Source of the DNA: Corynebacterium incognita
GTDB lineage: Bacteria > Actinomycetota > Actinomycetes > Mycobacteriales > Mycobacteriaceae
Assembly: GCF_014217255.1 (NCBI RefSeq)
Contig: NZ_CP059404.1
Span: 558,001-622,000 of the forward strand
Reading direction: 5' to 3'
DNA: 64,000 nucleotides
The notes beneath the pieces were generated by a model. That model saw only the letters and a program-made list of their open reading frames with translations. It did not search any database and was not told the DNA's origin. Of the stretch, positions 25,929 to 33,623 are shown piece after piece. Numbering within the stretch: position 1 is the first letter of the stretch; each line of letters opens with the position of its first letter. The position numbers and the translations under genes were made by a program.

Positions 25929-27089
25929 TTAGGCTTCGGGGTCAAAATCCTCGATGCGCTCTCCTACCCCGAGCAGCTCTGCAATAGCCGCGACGGAGCG
26001 GGCGGCACCCTTGCCGTCGCCGTAGGGGTTCACGGCGTTGGCCATGGCCTTGTAGGCAACCTCGTCGTCGAGGAGCAGCTTGGACTCGGCCACGATGAGA
26101 CGGCGGTTAGTACCCACCAGCTTGACGGTGCCGGCCACAACCGCCTCCGGGCGCTCGGTGTTCTCGCGCATGACGAGGACAGGCTTGCCCAGGGACGGGG
26201 CCTCCTCCTGGACTCCGCCGGAGTCAGTGAGCACCAGCGTTGCGCGGTTCATGAGCTTGGTGAACTGGTCATAAGGCAGCGGGTCGGTGATGATGACGTT
26301 AGGCAGCTCCTCAATCATCGGCATCACTGTCTCACGGACCTTGGGGTTCAGGTGCAGCGGGAGCACGAAGATGTGGTCGGCGTATTCATTCGCCAGGTCC
26401 TGCACAGCGCCGCCGATCTCTTTCATCGCGTGGAGGTTCTCACGGCGGTGGGTGGTGACCAGCACGATACGCTTGTCGGTCGCAGCGGCTTCTTCCAGCT
26501 TCGGATCCGCGAAGGTGGTGTCCCACGACGCCGCCTCCAGAAGGGCGTCAATGACGGTGTTGCCGGTGACGACGATGTCCTTGGAGCGGAAGTTCTCCTT
26601 GCGGAGGTTCTCCATAGAACCGGAAGTTGGTGCCAAGTGCAGCGCGGCCACCTGGCCGATGATGCGTCGATTGGCCTCTTCCGGGAACGGAGACAGGATG
26701 TCGCCGGTGCGCAGGCCAGCCTCCAGGTGGACGATCTTCACGCCACGGTGGAAACCCGCCAGCGCGGCGGCCATAGCGGTGGAGGTATCGCCCTGGGAAA
26801 TAATGACGTCCGGGTTCTCCTGCTCAATGACTGCGTCCAGCCCTGAGATGGCGCGGGACACGATCTCGTTCAGCGACTGGCCTGGCTTCATCAAGCCAAG
26901 GTCGTGGGCCGGGGTGATGCCAAACATGGTGTTCACCTGCTCCAGCATCTCCTTGTGCTGGCCGGTGGACACAGCCACTGACTCGAAGCGCTCGTCGGCA
27001 TCCAAAGCCTTGATTACCGGGGCGACCTTGATCGCTTCGGGGCGCGTGCCATAGACCGTCATGATCTTTGGCTTGTTCGCGGAAGTCAT
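25929..27089 (-). CDS. wecB: UDP-N-acetylglucosamine 2-epimerase (non-hydrolysing)
   Basis: 386 residues, the normal length. It converts UDP-GlcNAc to UDP-ManNAc. The N-terminus has the family signature VYGTRPEAIKVAPVI, then ISQGDTSTAMAAALAGF, VHLEAGLRTGD, PFPEEANRRIIGQVA and, near the C-terminus, LTDSGGVQEEAPSLGKPVLVMRENTERPE, which forms the UDP site. A strong AAGGAG six bases before the ATG fixes the start. It supplies wecC, which lies upstream across the IS3 element and tRNA-Asn on the same strand. Its composition is GC-rich like the core genome, unlike wecC, so the pair may have different origins. Confidence 0.95.
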   Translation of the reverse strand: MTSANKPKIMTVYGTRPEAIKVAPVIKALDADERFESVAVSTGQHKEMLEQVNTMFGITPAHDLGLMKPGQSLNEIVSRAISGLDAVIEQENPDVIISQGDTSTAMAAALAGFHRGVKIVHLEAGLRTGDILSPFPEEANRRIIGQVAALHLAPTSGSMENLRKENFRSKDIVVTGNTVIDALLEAASWDTTFADPKLEEAAATDKRIVLVTTHRRENLHAMKEIGGAVQDLANEYADHIFVLPLHLNPKVRETVMPMIEELPNVIITDPLPYDQFTKLMNRATLVLTDSGGVQEEAPSLGKPVLVMRENTERPEAVVAGTVKLVGTNRRLIVAESKLLLDDEVAYKAMANAVNPYGDGKGAARSVAAIAELLGVGERIEDFDPEA

Positions 27090-27270
27090 TGATCTCCTTG
27101 AGAATGATAGAGAATGGGTCGTGAACAGTTTAGCCGAGTAGCTGCGGTTTTACAGTGTACGAAAAGTGAGAATCTATTCAGGTAGTCAGTGTGAACTCTC
27201 GCCCGATGCCAACAGGTAGGCTGGATAACCGTTACGGGACCCAGCACACGTCAAAGGGAGTCAATCTTTC
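27090..27270. other. Divergent spacer between wecB and the small conserved protein gene
   Basis: It should hold promoters for both directions. TAAACT at about 27127-27132 on the minus strand could be a -10 box for wecB. For the plus-strand gene AAAGGGAG stands 10-17 bases before the ATG at 27271. I see nothing else. Confidence 0.35.
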
Positions 27271-27555
27271 ATGTACCAATTCATCATCGGTGCGGCCGCG
27301 GGCTACGTCATGGGCACGAAGGCGGGGCGCAAGCGCTTCCACCAGATCAAGGGCGCTTATGAGAAGACCATCAACTCCCCCGTCACCAAGTCTGCCCTGG
27401 ACGCGTCCCGCCGCGCACTGGCTAATAAGCTCGACCCGCAGCCGCGCATGCGCGAGATCAAGGATCACCGCAGCGGACGCGGCGTCGGCCGCTTTGTGGG
27501 CAAGAACAATCAGGTCGAGGGCCAGGACCGCATTTACGAGCCAGACGAGGACTAG
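27271..27555 (+). CDS. Small conserved actinobacterial protein (YtxH-like start)
   Basis: 94 residues. The N-terminus FIIGAAAGYVMGTKAGRKRFHQI is a short glycine-rich hydrophobic segment followed by basic residues, as in YtxH-like small membrane-associated proteins common in actinobacteria. The remainder is hydrophilic, ending in acidic residues. The stop overlaps the convergent dnaG stop by 4 bases in a shared CTAG. Function unknown. Confidence 0.7.
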   Translation: MYQFIIGAAAGYVMGTKAGRKRFHQIKGAYEKTINSPVTKSALDASRRALANKLDPQPRMREIKDHRSGRGVGRFVGKNNQVEGQDRIYEPDED

Positions 27556-29498
27556 TTCCGAAACGCCCGCGCCAGCAGCTCCTGGCGGTTCTTCTCCAGG
27601 GCGAGGATGTCCGCAAACAGGGCGTTGTAGGCCTGCTGGTCGTCGGACGGGCGCATGCGCTGCAGCTGGGATTTTAGCTGCGCAATCTGGTCGCTGACCA
27701 GGGTTTCCTGCAGGCGCGAGAGCACCACGTCGCAGTACTTCTCCCAGTAGGAACGATCGTTGGCCTCCTCCTCGCGGGTGCCGGGCAGGATGGGTTCCAC
27801 GGCCAGCTCCGAGACGAAGTTGCGGGCCGAAAGGTCCCGCATCTCCCCCGCGACGGCGGCGATCCAATCGACCGTCGGCATGCTGGCGCCCGCGGAGACG
27901 CCGCCGATGTCCGCAATCGCCTGGCGCACCGTCCGATAGGCATCGTTGGAATAGGACTCTGGGCCAATACCGTCAAAGTAGCTGCCAGCAATCGCGGGCA
28001 TCTGCAGCGCCAGCTTCAGCGACTCGCGCTGCGGCCACAGGTGCGTCTCGTTCGGGCTCGGCGGAATCAGCGCCGGCACATAGGCATCCGCTGCCTGTTG
28101 CTTATCGACGTCCAGCTGCGCCCGCCGGGCCCGCATTTGGTCCTGCTTGGAAGGCTTCTTAGGGCGCCGGGCAGCGGCGCGCACCTGCTGTAGCACTTCG
28201 TCTGTGTCCGGCCAGCCGACCCAGCCGGCCAGGCGGCGGGCGTATTCGGACTGGAGTGGGCGATCGCGAATGTCGGCGACGATGGGCACGGTGCGTCGTA
28301 AAGCCTGCAGGCGTCCCTCCGCGGTGTCCAGGCGGTGCTCGCTGAGCAGGGACTGGATGACGAACTCGAACATCGGGATGCGATCGGCCACCAGGTCGCG
28401 GACCGCGGCGTCGCCACGCTCCAAGCGCAAGTCGCAGGGGTCCATGCCGTCCGGGGCGACCGACACGAAGGACTGGCCGGTGAACTTCTGCTCACCCTCG
28501 AAGGCGCGCATGGCGGCCTTCTGCCCGGCCTCGTCGCCATCGAAGGTGTAAATGAGCTCGCCGTTAAAGTAGCTGTCATCGAGCATGAGGCGGCGCACCA
28601 TCTGGAGGTGATCCCCGCCGAAGGCGGTGCCGCAGCTGGCCACGGCGGTTTTCACGCCCGCGGCGTGCATAGCCATGACGTCCGTGTAGCCCTCCACGAT
28701 GACGGCCTGCCGCTGCTCCGCGATGTTCTTCTTGGCCAAGTCGAGGCCGAAGAGCACCTTGGACTTGTTGTACAGCATGGTGTCCGAGGTGTTCATGTAC
28801 TTGCCCATTTTGTCGTCATCGAAGAGTTTGCGGGCGCCGAAACCAATGACGTTGCCGGACAGGTCCTTAATGGGCCACAGCAGGCGGCGGTGGAAGCGAT
28901 CAATGGGCCCGCGCTTGCCCATCTTGGAAATGCCCGCGGCATCCAACTCCTCAAAGCTGAAGCCCTTGCGCAACAGGTGCTTGGTGGCGGTATCCCAGCC
29001 GTCGGGGGCGTAGCCGCACTCAAACTCGTAGATGAGATCGCGGCTGAAACCGCGGTCTAAGAGGAACTCGCGGGCCTTCTGCGCCTGCGGGGTCTCCAGC
29101 TGCTGGCGGTAGAACTCGTGGACGGCCTTGTTGACCTCGATGAGCCGGCGGCGGGTGCCGGGCTTTTCATCCCGGGCGCCGGTGCTGCCACCCTGGTAGG
29201 TGATGTTGTAGCCGATCTTCTGCGCCACGGCCTCCACGGCCTCCGGAAAGGACAGCTGCTCCATCTCCATGAGGAAGCTGAACACGTCCCCGCCCTTGCC
29301 GGTGGAGAAACAGTGGTAGTAGCCGCGCTGTGGGCGGACGTGGAAGGAGGGAGTCTTCTCGTCTTTGAACGGGGAGAGCCCCTTGAGTGAGTCGTGCCCC
29401 GCGGGCTTGAGCTGAACGTACTCGCCGACGATCTCCTCGATGGGTGCACGATCGCGAATCGCATGGATATCGCTGTCCGGAATTCTGCCTCGTGCCAT
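27552..29498 (-). CDS. dnaG: DNA primase
   Basis: 648 residues, full length. It makes RNA primers at the replication fork and works with DnaB. The N-terminal region, the TOPRIM core (VIVEGYTDVMAMHAAG, then FDGDEAGQKAAMRA) and a C-terminal helicase-binding region are all recognisable. The N-terminal zinc-binding motif is degraded: the positions that are Cys-x2-His and Cys-x2-Cys in other primases read SPFK (Ser42, Lys45) and CFST (Cys63, Thr66), so one of four ligands remains. The rest of the motif, DEKTPSFHVRP and GKGGDVFSFL, is intact, and the frame is open throughout, so the enzyme is surely functional. It may be a lineage trait of corynebacteria. Confidence 0.95.
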   Translation of the reverse strand: MARGRIPDSDIHAIRDRAPIEEIVGEYVQLKPAGHDSLKGLSPFKDEKTPSFHVRPQRGYYHCFSTGKGGDVFSFLMEMEQLSFPEAVEAVAQKIGYNITYQGGSTGARDEKPGTRRRLIEVNKAVHEFYRQQLETPQAQKAREFLLDRGFSRDLIYEFECGYAPDGWDTATKHLLRKGFSFEELDAAGISKMGKRGPIDRFHRRLLWPIKDLSGNVIGFGARKLFDDDKMGKYMNTSDTMLYNKSKVLFGLDLAKKNIAEQRQAVIVEGYTDVMAMHAAGVKTAVASCGTAFGGDHLQMVRRLMLDDSYFNGELIYTFDGDEAGQKAAMRAFEGEQKFTGQSFVSVAPDGMDPCDLRLERGDAAVRDLVADRIPMFEFVIQSLLSEHRLDTAEGRLQALRRTVPIVADIRDRPLQSEYARRLAGWVGWPDTDEVLQQVRAAARRPKKPSKQDQMRARRAQLDVDKQQAADAYVPALIPPSPNETHLWPQRESLKLALQMPAIAGSYFDGIGPESYSNDAYRTVRQAIADIGGVSAGASMPTVDWIAAVAGEMRDLSARNFVSELAVEPILPGTREEEANDRSYWEKYCDVVLSRLQETLVSDQIAQLKSQLQRMRPSDDQQAYNALFADILALEKNRQELLARAFRN

Positions 29499-29587
29499 GC
29501 TGTGTCATTCTACTACCCCGGGTGAAATCGGCTCGACGGCAGGATAAACTGTACTGGCACTGATTTTTAACTGACAAGGACCTGGAC

Positions 29588-30754
29588 ATGATGCGACGCT
29601 TCACCGCTGCCCTGCTGACCACCGCACTGACTCTGGGAGGCGCGAGCGTCGCCCAGGCGCAGGACGTGGACACCAACTTCACCTTCCCCGTGGGCGTCAC
29701 TGACGCCACCCCGCTTGCTGGCAGCACGGTGGACGCCGCGGCGCTGGGCGCGGACGTGGCAGAGAATCTCCCCGACGGGCTGGCCACCATCCGCACCGTC
29801 CGCATCGACCAAGACTCCGCGCGTCGCGAGACCGAGGACCACATGCGCGCGCTGCGCACCAAAGCGTGGAACGACCCGAACGCCTACCTCGACGGAGTGC
29901 CGCTGCGCGAGTTCGCGGCGACGCACGGCATCAGCTCACTCGACGACTACCTGGCCGTCGAATGGAACCCCGCCCTCGAGGCCGGCGCCGTACAGCGCGC
30001 CACCGAGGCAGGCGTACACTTCGCCCACGAGCGCCCCACCGGCGAGGAAAGCAACACGGCCTTTGACACCTTCCGCGGCGACTACGACTCTTGGACCGCA
30101 GAGAATCTCGGCATGCGCGGCGCGCGCTCCTTTGACGACGAGTACGCCCCACTCATGGCGGCGCGCGGCAACTACGCCGCCGGCGGACACATGTACTGGC
30201 TGCTCCACCCAAGCATCAAGAGCTTCGCCGCCGCCACCGCACAGCACGCTGCTGATCCCAACACCATGTACCAGTGGTCCGGCTCCTCTCAAGAAGCCAG
30301 CGGCACCAGCGAGCTGGGCAAGCGCAACGGCGAGGTCGCCGTGGCCGTCGCGGTACCTGAAAGCTGGCTGGACACCCAGCCGCTGAGCGTGCCCGGCACG
30401 ATCACGGTGGGCAACGCCATGCGCATGCAAGAGATGCGCTCCCCCTACGCCGATTCCCGGATGTACGCGGGGCACGTACGCGTCTCCGGCGAACTGACCA
30501 GCGCAGACGCGGAGATCGTAGAAGCCACCTCCACGCACTTCATCGGACGGAAAGTCGGCTCCACCACGCTGACGTTCACCCCGCGCTTCATCCGCGGCGG
30601 CGTGGTCACCGCGGATTCCACCCGCGCCGTCCAGTCCGAGACCTCCGTGGTCAACCCGCCGAGCGGCTCCTCCGGCGGCGGCATCGGCATCATCGTGGCG
30701 GTCATCGTCGCGCTGCTGGCCGCGCTGGGTATGGGCGCGCAGTTCCTAGGCTAG
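29588..30754 (+). CDS. Secreted CAP-domain-like protein with C-terminal membrane anchor
   Basis: 388 residues. A Sec signal peptide (MMRRFTAALLTTALTLGGASVAQAQ) ends at AQA. Residues about 90-240 resemble the CAP/SCP fold: LDDYLAVEWNPALEAGAVQRATEAG, then a histidine in HFAHERP, SWTAENLGMRG and GHMYWLLHPSIKSFAAATAQ. A strand-rich region follows. A Ser/Gly linker and a hydrophobic helix (GIGIIVAVIVALLAALGMGAQFLG) close the protein and probably hold it in the membrane. CAP proteins bind lipids or act outside the cell, but none has a known role in this clade. It is divergent from dnaG and GC-rich. Confidence 0.7.
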   Translation: MMRRFTAALLTTALTLGGASVAQAQDVDTNFTFPVGVTDATPLAGSTVDAAALGADVAENLPDGLATIRTVRIDQDSARRETEDHMRALRTKAWNDPNAYLDGVPLREFAATHGISSLDDYLAVEWNPALEAGAVQRATEAGVHFAHERPTGEESNTAFDTFRGDYDSWTAENLGMRGARSFDDEYAPLMAARGNYAAGGHMYWLLHPSIKSFAAATAQHAADPNTMYQWSGSSQEASGTSELGKRNGEVAVAVAVPESWLDTQPLSVPGTITVGNAMRMQEMRSPYADSRMYAGHVRVSGELTSADAEIVEATSTHFIGRKVGSTTLTFTPRFIRGGVVTADSTRAVQSETSVVNPPSGSSGGGIGIIVAVIVALLAALGMGAQFLG

Positions 30755-30792
30755 TCCGTAACACTTCTGCCCTCATGGCAGGATGAATAAGC

Positions 30793-31290
30793 ATGGGACA
30801 AGGCAACAACAACGGTGGACGCTCCACAGGCGTGCTGGCCACGCTGGGCGTTCTGGCGCTGGCGGCGATAGGCTCCTACCTCGGCATTGACGGGCTGGGC
30901 GGCTCGGGCACGGGCGGGAGCTCCGGCGGCGACGCTGCGACGGCGACGAAGCAGGTGGCGGCGAGTAGCGCGGCGTCGGCAAGCGGGCTTGACAAATGCG
31001 CCCTGGACACCCTGCCCGACGAGGCGGAGGACACAGCCGACGACATCCTCGCGGGCGGGCCATACGACCACCCGGACAACGACAACAAGCGCTTTGGCAA
31101 CTACGAAGGCGTGCTGCCCAAGGAGTCCAAGAACTACTACCGCGAATACACGGTGGATACGCCGGGCCTGAACCACCGCGGGGCACGACGGATTGTCACC
31201 GGCGGCGGCACGGAGACCGACCCGGAGGTCTGGTACTACACCAACGACCACTACGAGAGCTTCTGTGAGATCCCAGATGCGGAAGGATAA
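30793..31290 (+). CDS. Secreted barnase-like guanyl-specific ribonuclease
   Basis: 165 residues. A hydrophobic N-terminal segment (GVLATLGVLALAAIGSYLG) serves as signal or membrane anchor, followed by a Gly/Ser-rich linker. The C-terminal 75 residues match microbial RNases of the barnase/RNase T1 group. RFGNYEGVLPKESKNYYREYTV holds the catalytic Glu118; GARRIVTG holds Arg132/133; YYTNDHYESF holds the His153 general acid. Cys69 and Cys158 could form a disulfide. It cleaves single-stranded RNA after G. A small gene encoding a barstar-like inhibitor follows directly, as for barnase. It may be a nutrient enzyme or a toxin against competitors. Confidence 0.8.
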   Translation: MGQGNNNGGRSTGVLATLGVLALAAIGSYLGIDGLGGSGTGGSSGGDAATATKQVAASSAASASGLDKCALDTLPDEAEDTADDILAGGPYDHPDNDNKRFGNYEGVLPKESKNYYREYTVDTPGLNHRGARRIVTGGGTETDPEVWYYTNDHYESFCEIPDAEG

Positions 31291-31294
31291 CGTC

Positions 31295-31504
31295 ATGTTG
31301 GTGACGGAACATGTGGCCGGGCGCGCGGACGTGTTCGCGACGCTGTCAGGTGAGCAGGCGGTGCGCAACTTAGACGCGCTGGCGGACAGGCTGCGCGAGC
31401 TGGGCGTGGAGTGCGTGACGTTTACGGACTGGCACCTGCCTGCCGCCGACGACGCGGCGCTGCGCGAGGTGTTCGCTGACGTGGGCGTGCGCTTGTGCGC
31501 TTAA
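31295..31504 (+). CDS. Barstar-like inhibitor of the neighbouring RNase (short)
   Basis: 69 residues, 4 bases after the RNase stop. AAGGA at 31283-31287 stands 7 bases before the ATG at 31295; an ATG at 31277 would overlap the RNase gene. NLDALADRLRELGVECVTFTDWHLPAADDAALREVFADVGVRL follows the barstar layout N-L-D-A-L-W-D-x-L, central strand ending in Trp, and helix with xxVF near the end. Barstar has about 90 residues; the shortfall is at the N-terminus. The inhibitor would protect the cytoplasm against RNase that is not yet exported. The similarity is short, so the call rests partly on position. Confidence 0.6.
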   Translation: MLVTEHVAGRADVFATLSGEQAVRNLDALADRLRELGVECVTFTDWHLPAADDAALREVFADVGVRLCA

Positions 31505-31549
31505 GGCTGGGTGCGTTGAGGCTGGATACTTAATGACGCATTGTGTTAC

Positions 31550-31617
31550 TAATGATCCGTTTTGCTTACAGGTTTTCGTGTAAGAAAGCGCGGTATTAGT
31601 AGCGAAATGGATCATTA
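31550..31617. repeat. 68-base imperfect palindrome with nested hairpin
   Basis: The arm TAATGATCCGTTTTGC (31550-31565) is complementary, with two mismatches, to GCGAAATGGATCATTA (31602-31617). Inside lies CTTACA (31565-31570) / TGTAAG (31579-31584) around an 8-base loop. It is AT-richer than its surroundings. It may terminate the RNase/barstar transcript and the convergent dgt transcript, or be a small palindromic repeat. Confidence 0.6.
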
Positions 31618-31636
31618 AGCCCGAAGGGCCGGGCTG

Positions 31637-32944
31637 CTAGCCGAAGTATCCGGAGAGCTCCGCGGACTGCTTGGCCAGGCGCTCGAGGCGCGACTCGGTC
31701 ATGGACGCGATCTGGTCGATGATGACGCGCTGCCGCTGGGCATCGCTTTCCGCCTGATGCCACCACATGCGAAACATTGGGTCCAGCGCGCCCGGCGCGC
31801 CCGCAGTCAGGTAATCAAACACGCGGTAAATGCGCTCGCGCTGACGATCCTGGCGGGCCAAGTGCGTGGGCAGGTCCATGACGTACAGCACCGCGATGGC
31901 CTTGAGCAGCGTCACCTCCGCCAGTGCCTGCTCCGGGACCACCAGATCGCCATGCTGGCGGCCCAGCGGTTGGCCGGAGGAGGATGAATGCGCCTCCAGC
32001 GTCGCGGTGACCGTGGCGCCCACGTAGCGGCCCACCAACTCCGAGGTCATGCGCTTTAAGTCCACGAAGCCGCGCAAGGTGTTGTTAAAATCCGCCGCGC
32101 GGGCCACCACGGGCAGCTGCCGCAGGGAGTCGGCGGCGTCAAGCAGCGCCTCGGCGTCGCCGCCAAAGGCCTTCGCGCCCTTCTCCGCCAGCTGCGCCAG
32201 CTCCACCAAATCCCACAGCACGCCCAGGTTCACGCGGCCGGAGACGATCCCGTCCTCCACGTCGTGCACCGAATACGCGATGTCATCCGACCAGTCCATG
32301 GCCTGCGCCTCCATGGCGGGGCGCTCATCGTCGTGGCCGTCGCGGATCCACTCCAGCAAGTGCGCGTCCTCGTCGTAGCAGCCGTACTTGCGATTGATGC
32401 TGCCGTCCGGGTTGGTCTTGACGCGCGGGTACTTGCACGCGGCGTCCAACGCGGCGCGCGTCAAGTTCAGACCGTAAGAAATGTCGCGGCCGGGGTGTGC
32501 GGGGTCGTCGACAAGCACTTTCGGCTCCAGGCGCGTGAGGATGCGCAGGGTCTGCGCATTGCCCTCGAAGCCGCCGCACTCCTCCGCGACGTCGTTGAGC
32601 GCGTTCTCGCCGTTGTGGCCGTACGGCGGGTGGCCAATGTCGTGGGTGAGCCCGGCCATCTCGCACAGATCAGCGTCGAGGCCCAGCCCGGAGCCGATAC
32701 CGCGGGCGATCTGCGCCACCTCCAGCGAGTGTGTGAGCCGGGTGCGCGGGGTATCGCCGTCGCGCGGGCCGACGACCTGGGTCTTGTCCGCAAGCCGACG
32801 CAGCGCGGCCGAGTGGAGCACGCGGGCACGATCGCGGGAGAAGGCGCCGCGGTGATCGGCGTCAGCGTCGGCGAAGTTGCTGCCCTTCGGTGCCTCGGAG
32901 TGCAGACGAGCGGCGTCAGCAGAGGAATACGAATATAGGTTCAT
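31637..32944 (-). CDS. dgt: dGTPase-like deoxynucleotide triphosphohydrolase
   Basis: 435 residues of the HD superfamily. It hydrolyses dGTP or other dNTPs to the nucleoside and tripolyphosphate. The metal-binding residues are visible as His in RTRLTHSLEVAQIARGIG, the His-Asp pair in LTHDIGHPPYGHNGE, and Asp in AMDWSDDIAYSVHDVEDG. The ATG at 32944 is the natural start. The DUF218 gene follows upstream on the same strand. It is long-form, close to the deoxyguanosine-triphosphatase-like proteins of actinobacteria, where it sits next to dnaG, consistent with a role in nucleotide-pool control. Confidence 0.92.
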   Translation of the reverse strand: MNLYSYSSADAARLHSEAPKGSNFADADADHRGAFSRDRARVLHSAALRRLADKTQVVGPRDGDTPRTRLTHSLEVAQIARGIGSGLGLDADLCEMAGLTHDIGHPPYGHNGENALNDVAEECGGFEGNAQTLRILTRLEPKVLVDDPAHPGRDISYGLNLTRAALDAACKYPRVKTNPDGSINRKYGCYDEDAHLLEWIRDGHDDERPAMEAQAMDWSDDIAYSVHDVEDGIVSGRVNLGVLWDLVELAQLAEKGAKAFGGDAEALLDAADSLRQLPVVARAADFNNTLRGFVDLKRMTSELVGRYVGATVTATLEAHSSSSGQPLGRQHGDLVVPEQALAEVTLLKAIAVLYVMDLPTHLARQDRQRERIYRVFDYLTAGAPGALDPMFRMWWHQAESDAQRQRVIIDQIASMTESRLERLAKQSAELSGYFG

Positions 32945-32962
32945 CGCCGCCTATTCTAGGCC

Positions 32963-33583
32963 CTACCTGGGCTGTGACCGGCGCTGGCGCGCCAACTCCT
33001 CGTGGCGGGCGCGGCGCGAGGGGCGGATGTATGCCTCGATGACGTGAAGGCGCTCGCGCAGCGCGGTGGCACGGTCGCGGCCCACTACCTGTTCCGCGGC
33101 CCACACGAGAAGCCCGCCGGCCTCGTGGGCGAGCATGCGCCACCAGGCTGCTGTGGGAAAGCGCGTGGGGCATTCCGGGGCGCCGGTTACCTGTGCGTGC
33201 AGTCCCAGGGACCGCGCGATGAGCCACGTGCGCGGGCGGTGCAGCGGGTCGGTGACGATGACCACGCGCGCGCCGAGAAGTTCCGGATGCTCGCGCAGCG
33301 CCGCCTCCAGCGAGGTTCGCGTGTCATTGCCCTCGGCCACCGCGTGCACGTTCCGCACCCCGAGCGCCTCGAGCTCCCGCTTGGCGACGCCCGCCTCCGT
33401 AAACCGATCTCCGGGCAGGTTACCGCCAACGGTGATGACGGTGGTGCTCGCCTGCTCGGCGGTGGCGCTCCATTGGTTGGCGGTGGTGCGCTCGCGCACC
33501 ACCGCCGCGTGCCGGATGCGGGCGGCGAAGATGCGAGACGGGCGGCCGTCGTACTGCGCGGTGCCTAAGACGATGATGTACAC
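32963..33583 (-). CDS. YdcF/ElyC-type DUF218 protein
   Basis: About 206 residues of the DUF218 family. VYIIVLGTAQYDGRPSRIFAARIRHAAVV is the typical N-terminal strand with a G-x-x-x-x-D/N-G-x-P-S motif; VTVGGNLPG (as VITVGGNLPGD), EAGVAKRELEALGV, then EGNDTRTSLEAAL and VVIVTDPLHRPRTWLIARSLG follow. Family members such as SanA and ElyC affect envelope integrity. I prefer the GTG at 33583, where the family similarity starts; an upstream GTG at 33643 would overlap the divergent gene. The only candidate ribosome site (GGGGGAG) touches the GTG, so the start is uncertain. Confidence 0.8.
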   Translation of the reverse strand: MYIIVLGTAQYDGRPSRIFAARIRHAAVVRERTTANQWSATAEQASTTVITVGGNLPGDRFTEAGVAKRELEALGVRNVHAVAEGNDTRTSLEAALREHPELLGARVVIVTDPLHRPRTWLIARSLGLHAQVTGAPECPTRFPTAAWWRMLAHEAGGLLVWAAEQVVGRDRATALRERLHVIEAYIRPSRRARHEELARQRRSQPR

Positions 33584-33623
33584 CTCCCCCAGTCTGCCAG
33601 GTTGCGCGGTAGTCTTAGATGAT

